This document shows, piece after piece, positions 1-11,150 of a stretch of DNA of 64,000 nt (position 1 is its first letter; each line of letters opens with the position of its first letter). Under the pieces are notes generated by a model, which was not told where the DNA came from, searched no databases, and saw nothing but the letters and a program-made list of their open reading frames with translations. This DNA is from Pyropia haitanensis (lineage: Eukaryota; Rhodophyta; Bangiophyceae; Bangiales; Bangiaceae). The stretch covers positions 372,001 to 436,000 of the forward strand of contig SDUX01000010.1 of the NCBI GenBank assembly GCA_008729055.1. The letters run 5' to 3'. Position numbers and translations under genes: made by a program.

Positions 1-584
1 TAAAAGAGGCGAGCTTCCCAGACCGCCGTGTGTGCCAGTAGGTCGCCACAAGTCGGGTGGCACGCCCCGGGGCGCGGGAAAGTGCCCGCGCCCCCATCAA
101 TGCGGGTAAACAGCGTGCAACATCAGGCGGAGGCAAGCAAAAGAAAGAAAAGAGAGAAAGATGAAGGCGGCAGTCGTAGGGGTGCGTTAATGAGGAAGAG
201 CCCAGCCAATCACCTACTGGGCCAGCTTCCGGAACCCCTAACAAGCAACAAATGAAACGCACGAACAAGAGAGGTCGTCGTTTAGTTTTCCATAGCTTGG
301 GTTCGTCGTGCAGATAGAAAGGCTCTCCGCGCCACTGCGGGCACCCGTCCGTTTTGCAACTCGTCCTCGGTCCTCGGTATTGCGCGAAAGCATGTGTCCC
401 AATCAGCTTCCGAAGAAGCCATGAGCTGTCGAATGCAGTATAGCTTCCTTTCCCTCGCTCCGTACCCGCCCGAAAGAACCGGACGATGACGAACGGTGGC
501 AACAAGGGTCTGAAGTTGCGCGCTGGCGCAACCGAAACTCATGCAGAATATATCTACTGGTCGATTCCGCCGCACACAACAATA
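1..584. other. Intergenic, left edge
   Basis: This is moderate-GC sequence before the tRNA gene. The short reading frames on both strands show no conserved motif or coherent composition. I see no RNA gene, repeat or recognisable promoter here. Confidence 0.5.
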
Positions 585-706
585 GCTCTCGTCGTCTAAT
601 GGTTAAATTCGACAGCTTGGCTGTCCAGCAAGGATGTTCTCCAGCGCCTGGCGCGACGTCAAACGTTGTGGCCGTAACGATGGCGGTTCGATCCCGCCCG
701 GGGGCA
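585..706 (+). tRNA. Intron-containing tRNA, probably tRNA-His(GTG)
   Basis: The 5' acceptor strand GCTCTCG (585-591) pairs along all seven positions with CGGGGGC (699-705), allowing two G-U pairs. A perfect T arm, GGCGG-TTCGATC-CCGCC (682-698), precedes the 3' acceptor strand. A D-arm-like GTCTAATGGTTA follows the acceptor. The block ACGTTGTGGCCGT (663-675) matches the core of plant tRNA-His anticodon arms, with loop TTGTGGC and anticodon GTG. The gene is about 122 nt, so roughly 50 nt must be removed. That insert lies between the D arm and the anticodon stem, not at the canonical 37/38 site, and contains a hairpin near 611-625. The exact junctions and D-stem pairing are unresolved. An alternative Asp-GTC reading within 616-632 pairs less well. 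Confidence 0.6.
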
Positions 707-2015
707 CATATTTTGTCAATCTTTGTCCTATTGTCGTCGCCTGCCACGCCGCTCACTACCCCACTCACCCTACATATCGCCGCCCGCTGGACCCCTCACC
801 TTGAGGACCATGTGCTCACTCGACCAAAGACAATCGCCAACCTCTGTTACAGCAGCGGGGCTCACTGTGGCATCATCTTCCTGAATATTCTTTTGATTGA
901 GCACCGGCTACAGGCTGATGCGCACCTCTGACTGCAAACCCTTACGCTGTCCGACAGCTCTCGCCGAGGCCGCCCCCGCCGCAGTGGCGCCGGTGTACTC
1001 TTGGGGACGGGAGGGACGGAACGGGGACAAGGCACCAACCGCGACAGTAGCGGAGGCTTTGGGCGGGGAGGGGGAGGGCGGCTCGTGGCGCCGCCGACAG
1101 CGTCCTCAACAGCGACTGCGACGGGGAGGTCGAGTATGAGGAGGATGAGCTCCAGGTCCCCGTCGGGGAGGCGGTAGCGGTGGTCGCCATGGTACCTGCG
1201 ACGGTGGCGGCCGCACGTGTAGCCCGTGGGGCGGCTGCCGTAGGCGGCGCCCGCCGCTGGGCCGCGACCCTGCTGCCGCCGTGGCTTGCGGGGCGGCCAC
1301 AGCAGTGGCGCGTGCCCGCCGCGTGGCGCCGTGTTTGCTGCGGTGACGCCGCTGGGCTTGGCCGCCGCCATGGACACGGCAGCCTTGGCGGGCACCCTGC
1401 GCCGCCGCACTCGCCGCCGCCGTTGTGGTTCCGACAGAGACACGGCGCACCAGACCGCAGCGTTCAAGACCGCCAGCCACCCGCGTGCGTAGGATGGGCT
1501 CGCGCACGCGGCGGGGGGGGGGGTGGGAAAGGGAGCCGCCACCACCACCTGCCTCGGGTGTCGACGACGCGGCGGCCGCCGCGACGGCTTCCCCGCTTGC
1601 ACGGGCGGCGTGCGGGACGACCGCGACGACCTCGTTCCCCTCTTGCGCGACGTGCCGCCTGGTCGACCTCGTCAGCCGGGGTGGCTCGCGCTCAAACCGG
1701 TGGGGCCGCCGCCGTCCGCCACGGGGAACGTGGCGCGTGGCCGCCGCCGCCGCGGCACCGCGGCGGGGACGGTGCGGGGCGGCGGGCGGCCGCCGCGCGC
1801 GGGACGGGCGCTGTGGGTGGCCCGCGGCGGCGGCGCCCCCCCCCCGCCGTGGCGGGCGCGCGGCCATCCCGGTGGGGGTGGCGCCGCCGCCGCCGGTGCG
1901 GCCGCCCGCGTCGGCCGCCACCGTGTCGGGCGGCGGGGGGGTCCGCGGCCGCGGAGACGGGCTGTTGGCGGATGCTCTGGGAGGGCGGGGGGGGACGAGG
2001 CGGAAGCTGGCAGGG
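707..2015. other. Low-complexity intergenic region
   Basis: The stretch becomes extremely GC-rich from about 940. Long open frames exist on both strands but encode only Arg/Ala/Gly/Pro mixtures with no conserved block, which is expected when stop codons are rare. I support no gene here. Confidence 0.4.
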
Positions 2016-2180
2016 GCGGTGGCGGCGGGTGGAGACGGTGGCGGCGGGTGGAGACGGTGGCGGCGGGTGGAGACGGTGGCGGCGGGTGGAGACGGTGGCG
2101 GCGGGTGGAGACGGTGGCGGCGGGTGGAGACGGTGGCGGCGGGTGGAGACGGTGGCGGCGGGTGGAGACGGTGGCGGCGG
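2016..2180 (+). repeat. 19-bp minisatellite, about 8-9 copies
   Basis: The unit GAGACGGTGGCGGCGGGTG repeats with an exact 19-bp period; GAGAC occurs at 2032, 2051, 2070, 2089 and so on to 2165. Because 19 is not a multiple of three, the array cycles through all reading frames, so it is not evidence of coding. Copies look almost identical, suggesting recent slippage or a collapsed/expanded array. Confidence 0.95.
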
Positions 2181-3183
2181 ACTGAGGGGCGGGGGTCGGC
2201 GGACGGACAGGGGGGTGGCGGCGGCAGGCGGGCGGCGGAATGAGGGCGGCGGCTTGCCTGTGGGTCGGGTGTCACCGAGTCGGCCAACCCAGAGACAGCT
2301 TCGGTCGGTTCGACCGTGTGCGGTGGAGGCGGTCCACCCCCCCCGTTCAAAACTTCAAATGGTATCTCGTATGTACACGGCCAAAGCGGTACACGTATGC
2401 CTCGGCAGCCGCCCCACCGGTACATGCCGACCGGGGTGGGGCGTCCACGTGGACCGGGCGCGGCGCGTGCCCGCCGCCGCGAGCCACCACCACCTCGCCG
2501 CCCCCCCCCCCCCTCCCCCCCCCCAACCCTCGCGACCCGCCTCCCTCTCCCCCCCGGTCACCCCCCCCCCCGTTCCATTTCCCTCCCCGCCTGCCGCAGC
2601 CTACGACCAGCGCGGCATCCCGCGGCGTGCCGCCCACCCCACACCCTCCCCTCCCCCCTCCCCCCCGCCGGCACCCCACACCTTGGGCGCCGCCGCCGCC
2701 GCGGCGCGCCACGGCCGTCGACGGCGGCGGCGGCGGCGGCGGGCCCCTGCGGCGGCAGCGGCGACGGTGGCGGCGGCGGCGGCGGCGGCCAATGGGCCGC
2801 CGCGGCGGCGCGGCCGCCGCGGCCGGCGGCGCGGCCGCCGCGGCCGCCGCGGCGGTGCCGGTGGCGGTGCCGCGGTGGGGCGCGGCGTCCGCGCCGACGG
2901 CGGCGACCCCGCCCCCCTCCTCGCCGTCGGCGTCCCCCCCCCCCTGCTCACCTCCGCCATCGCCGCTCCCCTTCTCGCCTCCCCCCTCCCCCCCAACGTC
3001 TTCGCCCCCCCTCTCCCCTCTCCCTCTCTCCTCCCCCCCGACGTCGGCGTTCCCCCCCCCTCCCCCTCCTGCCCCACCCCCCCTGTCGCTCACCCAACCA
3101 CCCCCGGCCGTCTGCCCTCCCCCCCCCCCCCCGGCAGCAGCCATCCCCCCTCCCCCCCCCCCCCCCCCACGCCACCCCCCCCG
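2181..3183. other. Upstream region or unresolved 5' part of the SLX1 gene
   Basis: This is a C-rich, Pro/Ser/Ala-encoding stretch with many poly-C runs immediately 5' of the GIY-YIG domain. The start of the downstream gene probably lies here. No single frame is convincing, and the poly-C tracts make the frame uncertain. Confidence 0.35.
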
Positions 3184-3483
3184 CCGTCCGCCGCCGTGCC
3201 GCGTACGCCGCCTTCCACGGCACCTACCTCCTCCGCTCGTTTGCGCCCCGCGCGCCCGGCCGCACCTACATTGGCTACACGACGCACCCGGGGCGGCGGC
3301 TGCGGCAGCACAACCGGGACCTCGCGGCGGGTGGCGCGCGGCGGACGGGGCGGGGCGTGCCGTGGCGGGTCATGGTCATCGTCCACGGCTTTGCGTCGGC
3401 GGTGCAGGCGCTGCAGTTTGAGTGGGCGTGGCAGCACCCGGGGCGGAGCTTGTACTTTTCGACCCCAGACGCGGGGGGTGGCC

Positions 3484-3514
<31 letters not shown>

Positions 3515-3531
3515 GGACGGTGGGGCGGACG

Positions 3532-3562
<31 letters not shown>

Positions 3563-4763
3563 GGGCGGCGGGGTGGGGGCGCCCCTGCCGCCGCCACCAC
3601 CGGGCGGCCGGGGGGGCGTGGCGGGCCGCCTCGCGACGCTCGCCGCGCTGCTGTCGGCACGCCCGTGGGCGGCCGCCCCGCTGACGCTGTCGGTGACGGA
3701 CGCGGGGGTGGCGGGGATCGTCGCGGCCATGCCCGTGCCGGCGGGCCACCGCGTCGCGTACGGGTGCCTGGGGGGGGTCGTCGCGGGCCTGGGGGGGGGT
3801 ACCGCTGGTACACGGGGGGGGGGTGCGGGGGGGGGACGGCTGCGGGGGGGTGGGCGACGGCCGCATCCGCACGCCGCCGCCGGTCGCCGCGGCCGTCGCT
3901 GGTGCGGCAGGGGGGGGGGTGGCCGCGGCGGCCGCGGCCGCGGCCGCGGACGCGGCGGCAGCGTCGGATACCGACACGGACGCGACGGCCGGCGCGCCGA
4001 CGCAGGCCGCGACGCACGCCACGCCGCACGCCACGGCGCACGCCGCAACGCAGGCCGCAACGCAGGCCGCGACGCGGCCGGGCGGCCGCCGCCGCCGCCC
4101 GCCCCCCCCGGCTTGTGCGTGTACCCCGCCGGCGCTGGCCGCGGCGGTCGCGGCGGCCCCCCCCCCCCCCCCACGGCCACGTGCGGCCTGTGTGGTGGCG
4201 ACGCGGCGGCGGCGGCGGCGCTGCTCGCCGCGCCGTGTGGCGGCTGTGGGCGGCTGGCACACCTGGTGTGCGCGGCGCGGGCGGAGCGGCGGCGGCGGGT
4301 GCCGTCGGTGGTGGGGGTGGCTGGCGCTGGCGGTGGGGGTGGGGGTGGCGGTAGGGGGGGTGCGGGTAGGGGGGGGGCGGGGGGGGGGGCGCCTGCCCGT
4401 GGTCGTGCGCGTGGTGGCCGGGGGGGGGGGGGCGGGGGCGGGGGCGCGGCCGTGGGGGGGTGGCGCCGCCGCCGGCGGCGGCCGTGGGGGGGCGGGGGCG
4501 CGCCGGCGGTGGCCTCCCCCCGCGGCCGCCGCACGCGCCGCCGCCGTCGCCGCCGGGCTCCCCCCGGGGCACGGGCGCGTCCCCCCCCCCTCCCCCCGCG
4601 CCCCCTCCCCCCCCCCGCCAGCGCACCACCCGCTCGTCCCCCTCGCCACCACCTGCGCCGCCTGCGCGGCGGTGTCGCCCTGGGCCGACACCCTCCGCCG
4701 CGCCCGCGCGCGGGTGCTGCTCGCGCTGCCGCCGGCGCCCGCCCCCGGGCGAGGCGGCGGCGA

Positions 4764-4801
<38 letters not shown>

Positions 4802-6161
4802 AGGCGGCCGCGACCGCGGCGGCCGAGGCGGCGGCCGAGGCGGCGGCGGTGGCGGCGGCGGAGGGGGGGGGGGGGGGTGGGGGGGGGCCACACAGGAGGA
4901 GGCCGCGCCGGGCTGGGCCGACCGTGGCGACTACCCGCCGCCGCCGCCGGTGCCGCCCGCTATCGGCTCTGCCGGTGCCGACTGTGGGTGGGGGGAGGCG
5001 GCGGCTGCCGCCGCCGCCGCCGCCGTTGAAGCGGACTGGGCCCCCACGTACGACGCGCAAGAGGACGTGGCGGCAGTTGACTACACGGACGACGACAATG
5101 GCGACGATGGCTGCGGGTGGGAGGGCGGCGGCGCCGTGCCGCCGCCGCCACCACCAGCGGCGGCGGCGGTGGCGGCGGCGGCGGTGGCGGTGGCGGTCAC
5201 CTCCCCCCCGGGACGCCGCCCGTCCCCCCCCCCTCCCCCGGCGGGGACGCCACCCCCCTCGCCGCCCGCGCCCGCATCGCCCCCCCCCCCTCCCCCACCG
5301 CAACGGCAGCGGCGGCAGCGGCGGCGGGCGGGGGCACCCCGAGGCGCCCCCGCGGCCGCGCCGCCAACGGCTGGGGCGGCCGACGGCGGCGGCCGCCGCG
5401 CGGGCGGTTCCCCCGCCGCGTCTCGCACCGCGTCACCGGCCCGCCGTCGTTGCCGCCGGCGTGTCGTCCACGGCAGCGGCAGCGATGCCGACGGCGACGA
5501 CGACGGCGACGGCGACGGTGACGGCGACGGCGATGGCGGGCGGGTGGGCGGGATGGGCTCGCCCGTGCCGCCGTCGCCGCCCCGCCGCGCCGTTCCCCAC
5601 GGCCCCGGGCACCGCCGACGCGGCGCGCCGCCGAGCAACCCCGCGGCGGTGGCGGCGGCCACTGCCGCCGCGTCGACGGGCGGTAGCCCTTTGCCTCACC
5701 GGCCGGCGTCGGGGGGGTGCGCCGCGGCTACGGTCGGCCACGGCGGCGGCGTCGGCGGCCGCGCGGCGGGTGGCGGCGGCGGCGTCGGCGGCGTTGGCGC
5801 CGCGCTGGGGATGGCTGCCACCAAGCGGCGGCGACCACGGGGGGATACCTCCCCCTGCGCCGCGGGGATGGGGGTGGGGGTGGCCGCCGCCGCCGCCGCC
5901 GCCGCCGCCGCCTCCCCCGGCGGCGGGTGCGCCCAGCGGCGGCGGTGGCGGTCGCGGCCGGGGCTGTTTGCGGACCTCAGCGGCACCGACGATGGGGGCA
6001 GCGTCAGCAGCGGATCGGGGGGGGGGGGAAGCGCCGTCGCCCGTCGGCCGACGCGGTGGTGGTGCTCGACTGAGCGCGGGGGGTGGGTGGCTCGGCGGTG
6101 CGTCGCGGGGGCACCGGCCGTCAAAAAGGGAGAAAAAGAGACAGAAACGAGGCGGCCATAG
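3184..6161 (+). CDS. SLX1: SLX1-type GIY-YIG structure-specific endonuclease (5' end unresolved)
   Basis: SLX1 is the catalytic subunit of the SLX1-SLX4 nuclease that cuts branched DNA such as Holliday junctions in the nucleus. The GIY-YIG domain is clear at about 3216-3460: GTYLL, then [14 protein letters not shown] with the catalytic Arg, [11 protein letters not shown], and FEWAWQHP with the catalytic Glu, all closely matching human SLX1. The family's C-terminal RING-like finger is also present: CGLC, CGGC, an H-x2-C pair (about 4181-4275) and CAAC followed by [11 protein letters not shown] (about 4650-4700). The finger halves lie in different frames, and a QAATHA-rich linker (about 3960-4075) lies in the second frame, with poly-G/C tracts at each switch. 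A long acidic and Ala/Pro-rich tail to 6161 is unlike the short animal protein. The start codon is not identified. Confidence 0.8.
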
Positions 6162-7219
6162 AGTGCACAGCTTTGCCCGCCGCAACCGAAAGAAAACGAG
6201 CTCGTCGCCCACTGCTGCATCACGCCTGAATGGGTACCGCGGCAGTCAGGGGCTCTCCGTACTGGCCACGCAGAGGACCATCACCAGTGGTTCCTGGGCT
6301 CCAGCGTGGCCGGCAGCCCTGCGCTGAGAGTAAGGCACCTGTCCTACGTCGCCCGACCAGAAAACAAGCGAAAGACTGAGGCGAGCATCAGCAATCGGAG
6401 TGTGTGAGTTGCGGCTCACACGTACAGTACGGTGGCGCCCGTGGAGGGCTCCCACTCAATTCCTGCCTCACCAGCCGACGGGCTGGGCTAAAAAGCATGG
6501 TCCCGACAGGTGGCGTGTTGAGGAGGCCGCCATATGAGTAGGCGCACCACGAGTGCCGTCCATCGACCCAAGGTCACCAGCAGGTGGGGGCTGCCAGCCT
6601 GTCGACCTTGTCATGGTCCCAGTCCGATCTCGAGCTGCGTCGCGCTCCGTCCTCACGCCGCCAGATGATCCACGCATGACTCACCCGCCGAGGCGTCACA
6701 GCCGGGGTGGTAATGAGTCGTGAATTCAGACAAAATGGTCGATCAAGTCTGAAGCTACTTCAGTCAGGAAATGAAGTGCGTCTGCACTTCCAGCGAGACA
6801 CACTACGTGTGGCATTAAATTCCCTGGACTGCACGTCGCATGGCGAAAGGTGGCACGGTGCATTTGTGGTCAACACTGGCCCTCGCGTAGGGCAGCAGCT
6901 GAGGAGGGATCCACGCCTGCCACTTTCAGCGACGACCCTGTCCGTCGGGCGCCGGCCGCCGACGGTCTTGCCGCGAGTTCGGCGACGAGTCGAGGCGCGC
7001 GGCGTGCACGACCGCACGGGCACCTCCTGTCGGTGCCTTGGTGGCCGCGCTTGCCCCTTCCGCACCCGGCCCGTGGGCACCCGACCCGCCGTTCCCCTTT
7101 CCGTGTCAATCTCACCCGCGTGGCCCTGCCACGCACGGCCACCACCCATCCCCACCCGCCCACTCACCTCAGCCGCGCCCGCGGCTGTTTCGTCTCCCCC
7201 CCCCCCTGCCTCCCGCACC
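6162..7219. other. Intergenic, SLX1 to RRM gene
   Basis: This is moderate-GC sequence between two same-strand genes. The frame of the downstream gene stays open upstream to 6707, but conserved-looking protein begins only at 7220. Nothing else is recognised. Confidence 0.5.
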
Positions 7220-8728
7220 ATGTCGGGGGCGTCGGGTGAGGCGGCCGACTGGGCTGACGTCTCGGAGGGCGACGACGACAATGACTTTGGCTCGTACAAG
7301 CCCGATCCCGCGGCGGTCGCGGCCGCCGCGGCGGCGGCGGCGGAGGAGGCGTCCAAGTCGGCCGCCGCCGCGGCGGCGACCCGCCCCTTTTCCGCCCGCC
7401 ACGGCGCGCTGGGCGGCGGCGGCCGCACGCCCGTCGGGGGTGGGGGTGGCGGCGGTATGGGCGGCGGCGCGTTTGGCACCCGCGACCGTGGCGGGGGCGG
7501 CTTTGGCGGCGGCCGCGACCGTGACGGCGGCGGCACCCCGTTTGGCGGCAGCGGCGGATCGGCGTTTGCGTCCCGGGGTGGCGGCGACCGGACGCCATTG
7601 TCGGGGGCGCCCCGCAGCTATGGCTTCCAGGACAGCGGCACGCCCCGCGGCGGCGGCGTCGGCGGCGACGTGCGTGGCCCGCCGATGGGCGGCGGCGGCG
7701 GCGGCGGCGGCGGCCGCGGCGAGCGCTACACCTGCTTTGTGGCGGGCCTGGCCGAGACGGATGAAGCCGAGCTGACCGCCTACTTCAACGACTGCGTCGT
7801 GACGGGCGTGCGCATCCTGCGGCACAGTGATTCGGGGAATGTCAAGCACGCGTTTGTGGACTTTGCCGACCCCGAGTCGCAGGCGCGCGCGATTGCGCGC
7901 AACGGCACCCGCTTCCGCGGGCGGCCGCTGCGGATCAACGCGGAGGAGTCCCGGTCGGGGCCGTATGGGGGGTCCTCGGGGCCGAGCCCGCGGGAGCGCC
8001 CGCGCTACACCCCTGCGGGTGGCGGGGGTGGGCCGGGCGGGCCGGGGGGCGGCGGCCCCGACGCGCGCAGCCACAGCGGCTCGTTCGGCTTTCACAGCGG
8101 CGGCGACGGGGGCGGCGGCGGCGGGCCAGGTGGCGGCAGCGGCGGCGGCGGCGGGTTTGGTGCGCGCGGCGTGCCGCCGGGCTCGCCGTGGTCGTCGGGC
8201 GGCGGCGGGGGCGACTTTGGGGGCGACGGCCCGGGCGGCCCGCGGACGCCCCTGTCGTCGAGCGGCGCGTTTAGCAGCTCCCGCCCACCGGCGAGCCGCG
8301 ACGGCAGCGGCGGCGGCGGCGGGGACGGGCCGCCGGGCATGCCGTCGGTGCCGGTCACGCCGGGGCGGCGGCGGCTGCAGCTGCAGCCGCGCACCAAGCC
8401 GATCAAGCCGCTGGAAATCCCGGCGCACGTGCTGCGGGAGCAGGCGGTGGAGGCGGCGCGGAGCGGCGGCGGCGGCGGCGGCGCGGGCGCGCCGCTCCGC
8501 CGGGGAGTCACCCCGGGTGGCGCGACGGGCGGGAGCACCGCCGACAGCGCGTTTGGGCCGTCGAGGCGCGCCGCGGCGGTGCCGCCCGTGACGCTGCCGA
8601 CCAAGGGGGGGGCGGGCGCGGCGGAGCGCGCCGGTAAGGCGGCGGCGTCACCAGCCTCGGGCGACGCGGACGCCGATGCGCCCGTGAACAAATTTGCGGC
8701 GCTGCGGGTGGAGGAGAAGACGTCGTGA
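7220..8728 (+). CDS. eIF4B/eIF4H-like RRM translation factor
   Basis: The predicted protein has 502 residues, starting MSGASGEAADWADVSEGDDD in the context CACCATG. One RRM lies at about residues 170-245: the RNP2-like strand TCFVAGL, then RILRHSDSG, and the RNP1-like strand HAFVDF. Glycine/arginine-rich disordered segments flank it. Near residues 375-390 is RRLQLQPRTKPI, resembling the RPxLNLxPR motif of eIF4B proteins, and the end NKFAALRVEE is also typical of eIF4B-like tails. eIF4B/4H stimulate the eIF4A helicase during mRNA scanning. The acidic N-terminus with a Trp and the single central RRM fit this family better than an hnRNP. Phe is mostly coded by TTT despite the GC-rich background. 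The reading frame is clean throughout. Confidence 0.72.
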   Translation: MSGASGEAADWADVSEGDDDNDFGSYKPDPAAVAAAAAAAAEEASKSAAAAAATRPFSARHGALGGGGRTPVGGGGGGGMGGGAFGTRDRGGGGFGGGRDRDGGGTPFGGSGGSAFASRGGGDRTPLSGAPRSYGFQDSGTPRGGGVGGDVRGPPMGGGGGGGGGRGERYTCFVAGLAETDEAELTAYFNDCVVTGVRILRHSDSGNVKHAFVDFADPESQARAIARNGTRFRGRPLRINAEESRSGPYGGSSGPSPRERPRYTPAGGGGGPGGPGGGGPDARSHSGSFGFHSGGDGGGGGGPGGGSGGGGGFGARGVPPGSPWSSGGGGGDFGGDGPGGPRTPLSSSGAFSSSRPPASRDGSGGGGGDGPPGMPSVPVTPGRRRLQLQPRTKPIKPLEIPAHVLREQAVEAARSGGGGGGAGAPLRRGVTPGGATGGSTADSAFGPSRRAAAVPPVTLPTKGGAGAAERAGKAAASPASGDADADAPVNKFAALRVEEKTS

Positions 8729-9776
8729 GGGGCGGCGGCGTGTGGGGCCCTGTAGGCCCCTCTCCTCTCTCCCCACGTCCCCGTTGCGTGTGGGGGTTTG
8801 GAAAGACAGGTGGGCAAGTGTGGGGGGTGCCAAGGGTAGAGGTGGGGGGGGGGGGTGTGGGGAGGCAGCAGGTTGGGCTATGCTTTCAAGTGCGGACGGC
8901 CGAGACCCAGGGTGGGTAGCTGCGCAAGGTGCGCGCCGTGGGGGTGGCCGCGTGGCTGCGGCCCTGGTTAGCATCGCTGCGCGGTCGGGCGGAATTGAGG
9001 CGGGTCAGGCGCGGCTGAGCACACGCCGCGGCAGCGGCTGTGGCGGCCGTGGATGCGGTGGCGGTGGCGGCCGTTGGGGTGGACGCGGGTAGAGCTGGCG
9101 GCGGGCCAGCATGGGGGGGGGGCATCGGGGGGGCAGCGACTGCTTGTGTGTGTTGTGGGGGGGGGGCGGCATGTGCGTGTGAGCTGGTGGTGGGAGGACT
9201 GACAGGTGGGCAGCACGATGTTAGGGGTAGGGTGGAATGGGGAGGGTGGGGGGTGGTTGAGGTAGGGGGGACGGGCGGGACCGACGAGGGGGGGGGCGGG
9301 TCCCGGGTCCTCTTCTTCTTGACAAAGCGATCCTCCATTGCCGGCTGGCGGCGGCGGCAGGGTGGGTGTGGGTGGGCGGGGTGGCGGCGGGGCGGCCCAC
9401 TCGCACGACGCGTTTGGCGCCGTGGCGGTGGCGGCGGCGGCGGAGGTGCCAGCGTGTCGATGGCGGCAGCGGTGGCCGTGTCGGTGCCGGTGCCGGTGTC
9501 TGTGGTGGCGGTGGTGGCGGTAGCGGTGGCGGTGGGGTGGTGGCGGCGCGGCTGCCGCCGCGGTCTTGCCCGGGCCGGCGCGCCGTCGCGACGTGTATAT
9601 GTACTGTACACCACCCGTGGACACCGTCGTGGCGCGTCCCATCCCGTCCGCACCCCCCCCCCCGTACCCGCCCCCCACTGTTCCGCGCCCTCCGGCCTGC
9701 CCACTCGCTGCCGTCGGCTTCCTACCCATCCCGGTCCTACGCCGCTCCCCTCTCAACCCCCCCCCCCCCCTCCCAC
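8729..9776. other. Intergenic between convergent genes
   Basis: This G-rich region separates the 3' ends of the RRM gene and the TPLATE homologue. Open frames on both strands are compositional. I see no conserved motif or RNA gene. Confidence 0.45.
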
Positions 9777-11117
9777 TCACGCAAACGCCATCCGCTCCCG
9801 GTACGCCGCCCGCCACCGCTCCACCGCCCCCCGGCCACCAGAGTCCTCGACAAAGAACGCGTCTTGCGGGCGCACGCCCGCGGCGACCCCCCCCGCGACC
9901 CCCCCCCCCCCTCGCCGAGCAGCCGGAACCCCCCCCGCGTCAGCCACCCCCCCACCTCCGCACCCAGCTGGTCGGCGGTCCCCCCCCCGCCCCCCCGGAC
10001 GCCCACGTACACGACCGCCGGGCCGACCGCGTCGCCGCCAACGCCGACCGCCTCGGGCGCGGACAGCGCGACCGCCGCGGACGCGCCGCCCGCCCCCCCC
10101 GCGGCGAGGAGCAGCGCGCGGCCGCCGCCGGCAAGGCCGTCGACGACCGCCACGCCGCCGCCCGAGCCGCGGACGAGCGCGTCGGCGGCGGCGGAGAGCG
10201 GGACGCCCCGTGGGAGGTAGGCCTGCAGGGACGTGCCGGCGCGGAGGCCGTCCCAGCGGCGGCGGAAGACGTCGGCGCCGGCGCCGGCGACGACGCCCCG
10301 CAGGAGGAGCACGTCGGTGGTGGGGATGCGGTAGGGGAGCGTCGCTTGCGCAACATAGGTGAGGGGGGAAAGGCCGTCGACGGCGGGGGGGGGGGTAGCG
10401 GTGGGAGGGGGAGGGAGGGGGGTACCCGCGCTGTCGGCACCCGCCGCCAAGGCCGCGGCCGCCGATGCGGCCGCCGCTGCGGCGGCGGGCGTCCCCCCGG
10501 GCGGCCGGCCGACGTACGCGGTGAGGACGACGCGCCCCGCCTCCGAGTCCCCCCCCCGCACAGCGAGCGTCGTGTCGACCGGCGGCGCCCCCCCCCCCGG
10601 CGGCAACCCCCCCAGCTGCCACGCCACCGCCGCGCCCGCCACCGGCGTCGTGGCCCCCCCCGCGGCCAGCCGCAGCCGCACGTCTGGAATCGCCCAGCGC
10701 GTCCGGTTCGCCACCGTCACGCGCAGGCGGATGGCGCCGGCGGCGGGCGCGGGCGCGTGCGCCACCTCCACGCGCAGCGCGTCGCCGCCGCCGCTGACGG
10801 TCACGCCGTCGGTCCAGACGGGCGCCGCCGCGGCGGCCGCGTCGGCGGCGGCCGCGTCAAAGGTGTGGGGGTGGAGGGGGCGGCGGGCGGCGGCGGCGGC
10901 GGCGGCGCCGCGGAGCGCCGCGTCCTCAGCCGCGACGGCGGCGCGGAGGGCGGCGCCGCCGCCGCCAAGGCGGGACGATGCGAGCACCGCCGTGTTGGCC
11001 ACCTCCCCCATCCACGCGTACGCGTCGGCGGGGGGGCCCGCCGCGGCGGCGCGCCGCGGGGGAGGGCCCGCCGCGGCCGCCGCCGCCACCACCGCCGGCG
11101 ACGGGGGAGAAGGCGCC

Positions 11118-11150
<33 letters not shown>

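Noticed and set aside
1106..2425. 439-codon minus-strand frame through the 19-bp minisatellite
   Set aside because: Its body is the repeat translated (HRLHPPPPSPPAATVSTR and so on), and the same repeat is open in all frames.
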